This document shows, piece after piece, positions 8,476 through 14,728 of a stretch of DNA of 43,570 nt. Every line of letters begins with the position of its first letter. Positions within the stretch are counted from its first letter, which is position 1. The stretch lies in the IMG/VR virus record IMGVR_UViG_3300025168_000172, positions 1-43,570 of that record. One strand, given 5' to 3'. Origin of the DNA: a virus. A program made the translations under genes and the position numbers. The notes beneath the pieces are model-generated. The model ran no database searches, had not been told where the DNA came from, and worked only from the letters and a program-made list of their open reading frames with translations.

Positions 8476-8578
8476 CTACTTTTACATACCCTTCTGGTAT
8501 TTTTGTATTTAGCAAGTCATTTAATTCCCTTTTAAATGTATTCAAGGTCATTATATATTTAACTAAATTTATTTGCAT
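8423..8578 (-). CDS. Small protein overlapping the portal start (51 aa)
   Basis: The ORF from ATG at 8578 to TAA at 8423 encodes 51 residues, beginning MQINLVKYIMTLNTFKREL and ending KENTEIKNSKL. It has a good ribosome site (AGGGGAG, about 7 bases upstream), which the portal start itself lacks, and it fills the gap after the large terminase. It overlaps the portal by 53 bases in another frame. This could be a coupling ORF for portal translation. No family recognised. Confidence 0.45.
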   Translation of the reverse strand: MQINLVKYIMTLNTFKRELNDLLNTKIPEGYVKVDVKIDSKENTEIKNSKL

Positions 8579-8630
8579 ACAATTACTCCCCTGAAATTAC
8601 GTTATTTTATCTGAGTTTGTCAAGCATTAT

Positions 8631-10118
8631 TTACCCTAATTTCCAATTTCTTGGCTTTATTTCGTAATATTCTTCTATATCAAGGTCCATATCTGCTCCA
8701 TCATGCTGTGGTTTGTAGCAATTTTTGTTAGCATAAAAGAATCCATCTAGTAAATCGTCATGTTTACCACGTGGATATAGTAGCAATTCATCTAAAAGAG
8801 GTTGCATAGATTTTCTTATATAAACATGCCCTTGTGCAAACAAAGGTTGTAAGCTTTCCAATCTATATGACTTAGATGTTCTAGGATTTTCTTTTATTTC
8901 AAGACCAGGTATAAACAATCCTTCTTCTGCTGATCGTTCTTTAATGTATTGACGTAACATTTCCTGATATCCTACAGATTCAATACGTGTTTTAGCACTT
9001 CTATACCTAACAAAGTTATCTATAATAGATTCTGCTAAGTCTAATGGTGTTGCTCTTTTTCTATAATAAGGAATAACAAACCTATTACCATCATAGTCAA
9101 TAGCTAAATTAAATATAACACTAAAGTCTGCTCCTCTTTTGGTACTGGATGCAGGGTCGACTCCTGTAAATATGTTTACAGGTCTAATCTCTTCTACTTC
9201 CTCACCATTTAGGTTCGTCAGGATGAGATTCGACAACCCTTGCTCATCCGTTTCTATATATCCGTCGTAGTATTTTATATGTTCTGCTCTAAATAAATTT
9301 TCTTCATCACCTACAATTTGACATAAATACTCTCTATAGAATACGGATATACGGTTAATACTTTCTAATTCTTTTTTCTTTTGTATAAGTTTTTCTATTG
9401 GCCATACATCTGGCCACAAGGATATACCTTCTTCTATATCAGGAGAAAACGTAAGGTTAGTCCATCCTACCATATCTTTTAACGTTTCAACGAGACACCG
9501 TTCATGTTGAGGAGTACCAATAACACATATTCTACCCTTCAAAGGATCTAAGGAAGGAACACCAGATTGTAACAACCAACGGAGATTTTGCTCCATTGCC
9601 TCTGCTGTTTTAGTATTTACTTCATCTTCTGGGTCATCTAGTATAATGAGGGTAGGTCGTTGATTTCCGTGCTTGATACCACGTATCTGCTGCCCTGTAC
9701 CTTTACATATAATAACGGAACCGTCTTTTAGCTCTATCTCTGCATTCGACCACTTACGTGCAGATTGCATACCCCAATAACCAAAAAAGTGTCTAAACTC
9801 TTGAGAATAGTCTAGTACATCCTTGATTGTACCTAATAGCTTAGTAGCGTGTCCCTGTGTTCTAGATACAAGTACTATTACCTTAGGACCTTTGTCAAAC
9901 ATTAAATGAAACAGGGGGTACACGCCAGCCACAATAGAAGACTTGGCGTGTCCACGAGGTGCAATAATATTTAATTGCGTTACATCTGGATCTAATAACT
10001 TTTTGGTTATATCGTAATGAAAGTTAGGAGAGTTAGAACTAAACATGTTAGGCATTACCATACGCCCAAATAACAACATATCTTGTTGCATCTTAAGTAA
10101 TAGCTTGTTTTTATCCAC
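8631..10118 (-). CDS. terL: Terminase large subunit
   Basis: This is a 495-residue packaging motor with ATPase and nuclease domains. Residues 53-61 (APRGHAKSS) are the Walker A loop and residues 157-164 (LIILDDPE) the Walker B with its catalytic acid. Residues 319-331 (GVDPASSTKRGAD) provide the first nuclease aspartates (D321, D331) and residues 453-460 (HDDLLDGF) the last ones. IIAPRGHAKSSI is the TerL variant with His in the P-loop. The nuclease acids are all present, so the protein looks active. It follows the small terminase and precedes the portal, the usual packaging order. Confidence 0.95.
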   Translation of the reverse strand: MDKNKLLLKMQQDMLLFGRMVMPNMFSSNSPNFHYDITKKLLDPDVTQLNIIAPRGHAKSSIVAGVYPLFHLMFDKGPKVIVLVSRTQGHATKLLGTIKDVLDYSQEFRHFFGYWGMQSARKWSNAEIELKDGSVIICKGTGQQIRGIKHGNQRPTLIILDDPEDEVNTKTAEAMEQNLRWLLQSGVPSLDPLKGRICVIGTPQHERCLVETLKDMVGWTNLTFSPDIEEGISLWPDVWPIEKLIQKKKELESINRISVFYREYLCQIVGDEENLFRAEHIKYYDGYIETDEQGLSNLILTNLNGEEVEEIRPVNIFTGVDPASSTKRGADFSVIFNLAIDYDGNRFVIPYYRKRATPLDLAESIIDNFVRYRSAKTRIESVGYQEMLRQYIKERSAEEGLFIPGLEIKENPRTSKSYRLESLQPLFAQGHVYIRKSMQPLLDELLLYPRGKHDDLLDGFFYANKNCYKPQHDGADMDLDIEEYYEIKPRNWKLG

Positions 10119-10227
10119 GTATTACTTTTACTTTGATTTTCATATCTTTAGCTACTTCTTTCATAGTTTCTATGAATATAACTAAAGCATCCTTATCTAG
10201 AGATTTTATTTCAACTTGCTTCTTCAT
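10111..10227 (-). CDS. Small protein between terminase subunits (38 aa)
   Basis: An ORF from ATG at 10227 to TAA at 10111 encodes 38 residues, starting MKKQVEIKSLDKDALVIFIE and ending in a basic KIKVKVIRG. It overlaps the end of the small terminase gene by 17 bases and the start of the large terminase by 8 bases, and it exactly fills the gap between them. The overlap pattern suggests translational coupling. No recognisable domain. Confidence 0.5.
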   Translation of the reverse strand: MKKQVEIKSLDKDALVIFIETMKEVAKDMKIKVKVIRG

Positions 10228-10978
10228 CTATTTCTTGTATTTTAGTAGCTTTAAGCTTTTTACGCTGTTTTTCGTAGTTATCTTGTATCTGATGAGTCAT
10301 ATCTATCTCTAAAGTGTCAGTAACTTGTTTTTGTTTAGGTGCCATATCTAAAAATACAGACAATTCTTTAGCTGCACGTATCATATCAGCACTACTTTCC
10401 TTAACCATAGCTACTTCTATAGCATTTTTCATAGTATCTAGCACAAAACCTTCATCAATTCCCTTCTCTGTAAGTATTTCTTTTAATTTTTCTTCAATCA
10501 TCTTCTTTGCCTCTTTCGTTTTAAGTAGTCTTTTTGCAGCGATAGCGGGTTCTTTTTGGTCAGGCCTGTATGTTGACCCTATTTTATCAAGATCTGGGCT
10601 TATACCTGCCAATTTGTACGTTAAATACATATCTACTGCAAGCTGTGCCCTACCAGTTCTAGCTTCTAATTCATTATATGACTTCGTAGACACTGATGAG
10701 AAGTTATTTGACTTGTAATGTGGCTCAAATTCTAGCTTTCTGTGCTTACCAAGCCATTGACGGCCATATGGATACACCATTTCAGTATTAGTAGCATAGT
10801 CATTGCGAGCAATACACTCAGAAACATAGTTATCGTTACTAAGACCAAACTCCCCAGGACTGCATTCTTGCCAATATTTATAAGATATACCCAGTTCATC
10901 AGCTTCTACATCTGTATAAACAGGATAATTCTTGGGTTTAAAGTCATTTATCTTCAGTTTCTTTGTTATCTTTATCAT
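10211..10978 (-). CDS. terS: Terminase small subunit-like protein
   Basis: This is a 255-residue protein directly upstream of the large terminase. Residues about 150-215 (IAAKRLLKTKEAKKMIEEKL, then EGFVLDTMKNAIEVAM and AAKELSVFLDM) follow the pattern of small terminase subunits of the 'Terminase_2' type, in which an 'A..LLk.peV...i...l' helix precedes an oligomerising helix. The N-terminal 100 residues include YKYWQECSPGEFGLSNDNYV, which I do not recognise. The C-terminus is basic. It would bind the packaging initiation site and load the large subunit. The start overlaps the upstream gene by 35 bases. Confidence 0.65.
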   Translation of the reverse strand: MIKITKKLKINDFKPKNYPVYTDVEADELGISYKYWQECSPGEFGLSNDNYVSECIARNDYATNTEMVYPYGRQWLGKHRKLEFEPHYKSNNFSSVSTKSYNELEARTGRAQLAVDMYLTYKLAGISPDLDKIGSTYRPDQKEPAIAAKRLLKTKEAKKMIEEKLKEILTEKGIDEGFVLDTMKNAIEVAMVKESSADMIRAAKELSVFLDMAPKQKQVTDTLEIDMTHQIQDNYEKQRKKLKATKIQEIDEEAS

Positions 10979-11171
10979 CTTCTTCTGGTTTATATTTTTC
11001 TTCTAAATATTTTTGGAAATCTTCTTTATCATCTTTCATCTTCATATACTCGTCCAGGGCCCTATCGCCGTTGAAAACATGCATCCTAAGCTGTTCTAAC
11101 TGAAAGACTACATTACCTAAGTCTTTAACAACTTGTTTTATCCCTGGTTTACTTTTCTTTGGTATTGCCAT
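10944..11171 (-). CDS. Hypothetical small charged protein
   Basis: This is a 75-residue protein with a basic N-terminus (MAIPKKSKPGIKQVVKDLGN), a middle helix (VFQLEQLRMHVFNGDRALDEYMK) and a strongly acidic C-terminus (EEDDKDNKETEDK). It lies just before the small terminase, overlapping it by 35 bases, so a packaging or structural accessory role is possible. No family recognised. Confidence 0.6.
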   Translation of the reverse strand: MAIPKKSKPGIKQVVKDLGNVVFQLEQLRMHVFNGDRALDEYMKMKDDKEDFQKYLEEKYKPEEDDKDNKETEDK

Positions 11172-11172
11172 A

Positions 11173-11517
11173 CTAATCCTCGTTACGTGTTATTAATGTG
11201 TTTTTATCTGATATACCCCTAGCTATCTCTAGTACGTCTATATAAGCATCATTAACTATCTTTTGCATATGTGCAAGATCTATCTTGTTAATAGTTAGCT
11301 TAAGCCTTTTTCTGTATACTCCAGTCAGCAAACCTTCTACTGATGTAAAATAGTCTTTGTTGTCCATAGTTAATAAACTATTCAATGTAACAGGGTTTCC
11401 ATCTTTGTTAGTCTTATTCTTAGCACATACAATAAGATTGTACTTGTCCTTAGTTACTACTACTCTGTACTTTCCCTGAATCTTATCAAATATAATATTT
11501 TCTTTTAAAGTTGCCAT
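11173..11517 (-). CDS. Hypothetical protein at head of packaging operon
   Basis: This is a 114-residue protein of mixed alpha/beta character (KIQGKYRVVVTKDKYNLIVCA, then LLTGVYRKRLKLTINKIDL) with no motif I recognise. It is preceded by the palindromic sites and promoter-like sequence at 11516-11591, and one palindrome overlaps its start codon between the ribosome site (AAAGGA) and the ATG. That location would suit an autoregulated regulator, but nothing in the protein shows a DNA-binding fold. Confidence 0.6.
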   Translation of the reverse strand: MATLKENIIFDKIQGKYRVVVTKDKYNLIVCAKNKTNKDGNPVTLNSLLTMDNKDYFTSVEGLLTGVYRKRLKLTINKIDLAHMQKIVNDAYIDVLEIARGISDKNTLITRNED

Positions 11518-11591
11518 TAACGTTAATCCTTTACGTAATTAATTATCTTAAATAATTAATGTATTATACTAACGTTACTATTAACGTTAAT
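11516..11591. repeat. Palindromic operator-like sites ATTAACGTTAAT
   Basis: Two perfect copies of the 12-bp palindrome ATTAACGTTAAT occur at 11516-11527 and 11580-11591. A half copy with the AACGTTA core lies at 11571-11577, and a near copy (TAACGTTAAT) lies at 11658-11667 inside the next gene. The perfect copies flank a promoter-like sequence; one overlaps its -35 and the other overlaps the start codon of the downstream gene. The spacing suggests binding sites for a dimeric repressor or activator. Sites are seen directly; function is inferred. Confidence 0.5.
11563..11590 (-). promoter_or_regulatory. Candidate leftward promoter
   Basis: On the minus strand there is TTAACG (11590-11585), a 16-base spacer, then TATAAT (11568-11563), about 45 bases upstream of the start codon at 11517. 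The -10 matches the sigma-70 consensus fully and the -35 matches 4 of 6. The -35 overlaps one ATTAACGTTAAT palindrome, consistent with regulation by a protein bound there. It would drive the packaging and head operon. Predicted by eye only. Confidence 0.45.
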
Positions 11592-11601
11592 ACCATACAC
11601 C

Positions 11602-11817
11602 CTAATCTAAATCCCTATCGTCTTCTTTTAAAATTTCAAGCTCTAACGCTTCTTTAGTAACGTTAATCTCTATCTCAGCAATCATCATTTCTTTTAATTT
11701 CTGTACTGCAGGAGACTTAGCGTCTACTGGGACCTTCTCCCACTCTGATCCGTTCCACTTCTCCAGATACTCAGCTTCTGCAATTTTTTTTAAAATATCT
11801 TTAGGTAACTTAGTCAT
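11602..11817 (-). CDS. Hypothetical acidic protein, first gene of the leftward operon
   Basis: This is a 71-residue acidic protein (KLPKDILKKIAEAEYLEKWNG residues near the N-terminus; ending EILKEDDRDLD). It is the gene nearest the divergent control region on the left side. The following gene is separated from it by an 84-base spacer that holds palindromes and a promoter-like sequence, so this gene may be transcribed separately. No family recognised. Confidence 0.55.
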   Translation of the reverse strand: MTKLPKDILKKIAEAEYLEKWNGSEWEKVPVDAKSPAVQKLKEMMIAEIEINVTKEALELEILKEDDRDLD

Positions 11818-12033
11818 GATATAAGTTAGGTCCGATATTTAAAAAATGCAAGTAGAATGTGTGTATGGGATATATACACAATCTACTCCCGTCAATTGTT
11901 CAATTAATTTACTCAACTTCGTTGAGAATTAATTTCCAATTGGCGATGGATACGATTGCCTGATTTTAGCCTTAACTTGCGTTAAGGTAGTGAAGTAGAC
12001 ATAAACATTAAACATAAAAGAAAAGGAAAAACA
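11818..12033. promoter_or_regulatory. Divergent control region with three inverted repeats
   Basis: This gene-free stretch separates leftward packaging genes from rightward early genes. It contains three inverted repeats. The first, at 11851-11887, has arms AGTAGA..TGTGTAT and ATACACA.TCTACT. The second, at 11893-11942, has CAATTG..AATTAATT..CTCAAC facing GTTGAG.ATTAATT..CAATTG with a 3-base apex. The third, at 11970-11987, is CCTTAAC-TTGC-GTTAAGG. Such a cluster is usual for divergent operators, terminators protecting opposing transcripts, or a replication origin. I see no convincing -35/-10 pair for the rightward direction. Confidence 0.5.
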
Positions 12034-12348
12034 ATGTCAAAATTCAATTTAAATAAAGCGGTGCAAGATAAAGATAATGGCGTAGGATTAGCTAGTAAAT
12101 CAGACACCTACATATATTCATACCTTAAAGGTGTGGAGGATTCCTCTAGAGAGATAGATAGTCCTTACACAAACATTGGTGTGGATTTAGCACAAAACAG
12201 ACAAGTTCGGTTCACCTTCAATGGTGACGAATGGTCAAATCAGCGATTTGACGACTTTGTCGCTAACGAACTCTCTGCTTATAAGGTATCTCTCACAGAA
12301 TCCCTTACAAGCAAAGGTTGGATTCGTGCTATCATTACCCTTGCATAG
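12034..12348 (+). CDS. First early gene, hypothetical
   Basis: This is a 104-residue protein beginning MSKFNLNKAVQDKDNGVGL. It contains DTYIYSYLKGVEDSSREID and RQVRFTFNGDEWSNQRFDDF. The ribosome site AAAGGAAAAACA precedes the ATG. It is the first gene after the divergent region and is followed by a strong terminator-like hairpin, so it may be expressed on its own early in infection, as host-takeover proteins often are. No domain recognised. Confidence 0.6.
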   Translation: MSKFNLNKAVQDKDNGVGLASKSDTYIYSYLKGVEDSSREIDSPYTNIGVDLAQNRQVRFTFNGDEWSNQRFDDFVANELSAYKVSLTESLTSKGWIRAIITLA

Positions 12349-12360
12349 AAATGCTAAGAA

Positions 12361-12400
12361 TGTGTCACATACAGTTTCATTGTGTGTGGCACACGCTTTT
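12361..12400 (+). terminator. Terminator-like hairpin after the first early gene
   Basis: The arms at 12361-12373 (TGTGTCACATACA) and 12381-12393 (TGTGTGTGGCACA) pair over 13 bp with two G-T wobbles and a 7-base loop, and are followed closely by TTTT. This is the form of an intrinsic terminator. It could also attenuate transcription into the next genes or stabilise the first mRNA. Confidence 0.6.
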
Positions 12401-12410
12401 ATTATAATAC
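12380..12410 (+). promoter_or_regulatory. Candidate early promoter after the hairpin
   Basis: TATAATAC at 12403-12410 lies 17 bases after TTGTGT (12380-12385), which matches a -35 only in TTG. The same TATAATAC octamer occurs at 12904-12911 on this strand and at 11568-11561 on the other strand, always upstream of genes. It could restart transcription after the terminator for the gene at 12464. The -35 sequence lies within the hairpin, so the two elements would compete. Confidence 0.35.
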
Positions 12411-12463
12411 CATACACAAAAAACAGTGTATATAAACAACAAAAAACGACGAAAGAGGTTACA

Positions 12464-12658
12464 ATGAGATATTATATACCACGCTATCGTGACGAACAAG
12501 CACAAATGATAGTAAACATTTTTAATAACAATGGCTATACTAAGACTATAGCACAAGTGTTAAATCAATACAGTAGTAAAACATCAAGGATCAACTTTAT
12601 AAGCGGTTATCGTAACGGTTATATTCAACTAACAAAGAAAAGAGGACAACATGAGTAA
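12464..12658 (+). CDS. Hypothetical small basic protein (64 aa)
   Basis: The start at 12464 was chosen because GAAAGAGG lies just upstream. The frame stays open back to 12221, but that part overlaps the previous gene and the hairpin. The product begins MRYYIPRYRDEQAQMIVNIF and is basic and Tyr/Asn-rich, with no recognised domain. It overlaps the next start by 8 bases. Confidence 0.55.
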   Translation: MRYYIPRYRDEQAQMIVNIFNNNGYTKTIAQVLNQYSSKTSRINFISGYRNGYIQLTKKRGQHE

Positions 12659-12830
12659 ATTTATGATTGAAGAAGATATAGACAAAGGACATTTAACAAA
12701 CGAACAGTTAAATACCATTGAAGCAGAAGTATGTGCTAAAGAAGATATATCAAGTAATAGAGACGACATTGTAATATTAGTAGATACACGCTTTGAAAAA
12801 AGATGTATTAGAATATCAATTAGATCATAG
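12651..12830 (+). CDS. Hypothetical small protein (59 aa)
   Basis: The ATG at 12651 is preceded by AAAGAGG, and the product begins MSKFMIEEDIDKGHLTNEQL and ends RCIRISIRS. The first four residues (MSKF) are the same as those of the gene at 12034, which could be chance. No domain seen. It is followed by the hairpin at 12862-12895. Confidence 0.55.
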   Translation: MSKFMIEEDIDKGHLTNEQLNTIEAEVCAKEDISSNRDDIVILVDTRFEKRCIRISIRS

Positions 12831-12861
12831 CAATTATTTTCGATCTAATACTATGTCGTCA

Positions 12862-12911
12862 GTGACGGTTAGGTACTACCTCACCTAATCGTCACACAAA
12901 TTTTATAATAC
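12862..12911 (+). promoter_or_regulatory. Hairpin followed by TATAATAC box
   Basis: GTGACGGTTAGG (12862-12873) pairs with CCTAATCGTCAC (12884-12895) over 12 bp with one wobble and a 10-base loop. It is followed by a T-rich stretch and TATAATAC at 12904-12911. The layout repeats that at 12361-12410: a stem, a short T-rich stretch, then TATAATAC. It may be a terminator plus a new promoter for the gene at 12943. No -35 at a good distance is visible. Confidence 0.4.
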
Positions 12912-12942
12912 AACTAACACAATAAAAAAAGGGAGCATATAA

Positions 12943-13113
12943 ATGGCTAAAAATAAAACATGGGGTTTTGATGATTACGCAGACATGATATTTGGTTGCA
13001 GACGCAAAAGAATAACAGATGAGGGTCCAATACCAAAAATAATAGAGCAAGAAGTAAAAACAGGCGTATGGAATGGTGGCACTACTAACAAGAAGAAGAA
13101 GAAAAAATCATGA
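12943..13113 (+). CDS. Hypothetical small basic protein (56 aa)
   Basis: The ORF begins MAKNKTWGFDDYADMIFGCR and ends in a run of lysines (NKKKKKKS). The ribosome site AAAGGGAG lies 7-8 bases upstream. Its TGA overlaps the next ATG (ATGA), implying coupled translation. The basic tail suggests contact with nucleic acid or a negatively charged partner. Function unknown. Confidence 0.55.
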   Translation: MAKNKTWGFDDYADMIFGCRRKRITDEGPIPKIIEQEVKTGVWNGGTTNKKKKKKS

Positions 13114-13457
13114 ATTTACACGATATAATGCATGACACAGATCATTTTCAAGATAATTGGGATAATAGACATGATTATTTGTATCCATGGACTATTACAT
13201 CTGAACAAGCAAGTAAATATAATGCTATAGTGCCTATTAAAAACATAGTTAAAGTATATCCATTTAGAGGATCAACATATGGATACAAACAAGAAGCATT
13301 ATTCTTAAGTTTTAATGATGTGTATACTTGTTACAACGATTTCACAAGAATACATAGTGATGAGTTGATAAAAATAATAAATAGGAAGAAAAAGAACCAA
13401 TTTCTTATACTTAAAAAGAGTAAAAGATACTTTTATGCCTATTTGGAGGGAAAGTAA
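13110..13457 (+). CDS. Hypothetical early protein (115 aa)
   Basis: The product begins MNLHDIMHDTDHFQDNWDNR and has a middle region (IVPIKNIVKVYPFRGSTYG) and a basic C-terminus (RKKKNQFLILKKSKRYFYAY). No motif recognised. Coupled by ATGA to the preceding gene. Confidence 0.55.
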   Translation: MNLHDIMHDTDHFQDNWDNRHDYLYPWTITSEQASKYNAIVPIKNIVKVYPFRGSTYGYKQEALFLSFNDVYTCYNDFTRIHSDELIKIINRKKKNQFLILKKSKRYFYAYLEGK

Positions 13458-13616
13458 ATGGATGACAATAGTAATATTCGTCTCAGTCGCCGTAGTCGTA
13501 ACCTGGCTACTGATGATGCTAAACGACTTATAAGGTTACAAAAAAAGAGGAAAAACAAAAGACTTGAAGACAAAGCAATAGACGATTATTGCGATCAATT
13601 GGCTTCACATCGTTAG
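13458..13616 (+). CDS. Hypothetical small basic protein (52 aa)
   Basis: The ATG directly follows the stop of the previous gene, with TTGGAGGG as ribosome site about 10 bases upstream. The product is Arg/Lys-rich in the middle (RLSRRSRNLATDDAKRLI, then KKRKNKRLEDK) and ends DDYCDQLASHR. It may bind nucleic acid, but no fold is evident. Confidence 0.55.
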   Translation: MDDNSNIRLSRRSRNLATDDAKRLIRLQKKRKNKRLEDKAIDDYCDQLASHR

Positions 13617-13670
13617 TTGTTATCTTCCTTTGATAACAAGAGTAGGGCATACAATCGTCGTGTATGCCTT
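13617..13670 (+). terminator. Double hairpin in early operon
   Basis: Two adjacent stems follow the stop at 13616. TTGTTATC/GATAACAA (13617-13624 with 13632-13639) is a perfect 8-bp stem. AGGGCATACA/TGTATGCCTT (13644-13653 with 13661-13670) is a 10-bp stem with one wobble. Both have 7-base loops. No long T-run follows, so they may be mRNA-stabilising or processing structures rather than terminators. Confidence 0.4.
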
Positions 13671-13690
13671 GCTTATAAATGGAGAAACAT

Positions 13691-13813
13691 ATGTTTTATG
13701 ACATAGATCAAGATATAGTTTATTATGCTTGCTTAACGCACATGGAATTATTATGTTTGTTAATAATAGTAATAATATTATATGAATTAATTAAAAAATA
13801 CCTTTGGAGGTGA
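13691..13813 (+). CDS. Single-pass membrane miniprotein (40 aa)
   Basis: The ORF of 40 residues starts MFYDIDQDIVYYACLTHMEL, and residues about 19-30 (ELLCLLIIVIIL) form a hydrophobic segment followed by YELIKKYLWR. It has the layout of a small inner-membrane protein with a basic cytoplasmic tail. The ribosome site is TGGAGAAAC. Early phage miniproteins of this kind often act on host membrane processes, but nothing specific can be said. Confidence 0.5.
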   Translation: MFYDIDQDIVYYACLTHMELLCLLIIVIILYELIKKYLWR

Positions 13814-13819
13814 ACAAAA

Positions 13820-14023
13820 ATGGACGATGAATATAGTGATAAAGACATTAATTCTATGATATTGTATTTAAGAATTAATAATTTAGCACAAATACAATAC
13901 ATAGATGTAGACGGTAAAGATCAAGCTACATTTTATGATTACATGTCTAATAGACATTTTAAAAGAGAACAAGTTACTGAAACATCAGTAGCTAATGGAT
14001 GGAAAAGAGGATGGAAAACATGA
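13820..14023 (+). CDS. Hypothetical early protein (67 aa)
   Basis: The product begins MDDEYSDKDINSMILYLRIN and includes IDVDGKDQATFYDYMSNRHF, ending in WKRGWKT. GGAGGTGAAC precedes the start. Its stop overlaps the next ATG (ATGA). No family recognised. Confidence 0.55.
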   Translation: MDDEYSDKDINSMILYLRINNLAQIQYIDVDGKDQATFYDYMSNRHFKREQVTETSVANGWKRGWKT

Positions 14024-14226
14024 TTATTAAATATGATAAAAATAACAACCCTAAATTAGTCCCTGAAACTAAAATAGTGCATAATGATGCATGGCGTAAA
14101 GCTATGGCAATAGAGTTTAGAAAGAAATATGGTGCATGGTGGATATTTCAAGGAGTTCCGTTAAAAAATAGTAAAAAAACATGGATTGAACAATTCAGAA
14201 AGAAGGTTATACTACATGATCAGTAA
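14020..14226 (+). CDS. Hypothetical early protein (68 aa)
   Basis: The start at 14020 (ATGA overlap with the previous stop, GAGG upstream) is preferred over an in-frame ATG at 13999. The product begins MIIKYDKNNNPKLVPETKIV and is basic and Trp-rich (RKKYGAWWIFQGVPL, then KKTWIEQFRKK). No domain recognised. It overlaps the next gene by 11 bases. Confidence 0.55.
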   Translation: MIIKYDKNNNPKLVPETKIVHNDAWRKAMAIEFRKKYGAWWIFQGVPLKNSKKTWIEQFRKKVILHDQ

Positions 14227-14728
14227 TAATGATTACATACTAAATGAAGTCAAAAATAGTATATACATGAGTGGTGAACAGCTAGAAGCAGATAATGTAT
14301 TAACATGGAATGAAATAGGTTCTTATGTAAGTACAATGCTAATAGATGTAGAAAAACGATTAGAAGTCGGTGCAAAGAAGTATGGAGAACAAGTTCCTAT
14401 ATTTAAAGCAGATAACTTAGATAGAAATAATTTAAGTGAAGCAATAGAAGAAATACAAGATTGTCTTGTTTATTGTACTGCTTTAAAAATACAAACAGCC
14501 GAATTAAGAAGTTTTAATGATAAAACACCAAAACAAGTTGGAGTATCATTAAAAAAAATGAAAGAACACAAAGAAAAGATACAGAAGAATTATGTTAATG
14601 AGTATTCTCTTAACATAGCAAGTGCGATAACTTACTTACAGCATTCTTATTTCTTATTAAAGAAAGCAGAATCGATAAAAGATCATATTAATATTAATAA
14701 TACAAATCCTAAGGAGGATACAACATGA
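14216..14728 (+). CDS. MazG-like / all-alpha NTP pyrophosphohydrolase-like protein
   Basis: This is a 170-residue helical protein, with the start at 14216 chosen for the AGAAGG site upstream. Residues about 48-90 read RLEVGAKKYGEQVPIF, then LSEAIEEIQDCLVYCTALKI. The 'GakKYGe' segment followed by 'EaiEEi.D.lvY..al' resembles the metal-binding helices (EExxD) of MazG-like or dATP/dGTP pyrophosphohydrolase-like phage proteins that clean or remodel nucleotide pools. The C-terminal 80 residues are helical and unassigned. It is directly upstream of and coupled to the ubiquitin-like gene (ATGA overlap). Confidence 0.4.
   Translation: MISNNDYILNEVKNSIYMSGEQLEADNVLTWNEIGSYVSTMLIDVEKRLEVGAKKYGEQVPIFKADNLDRNNLSEAIEEIQDCLVYCTALKIQTAELRSFNDKTPKQVGVSLKKMKEHKEKIQKNYVNEYSLNIASAITYLQHSYFLLKKAESIKDHININNTNPKEDTT

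Noticed and set aside
11588-12417. 13-base direct repeat TAATACCATACAC at 11588-11600 and 12405-12417
   Set aside because: In an AT-rich window of this size a 13-base match can occur by chance. It overlaps the promoter-like boxes, but I have no evidence that it is a unit on its own.
12221-12463. Longer N-terminal extension of the gene at 12464
   Set aside because: It would overlap the gene at 12034 and read through the terminator-like hairpin; the internal ATG has a clear ribosome site.
14186-14215. Earlier ATG for the MazG-like gene
   Set aside because: It lies inside the preceding gene without a good ribosome site, whereas 14216 has AGAAGG upstream.
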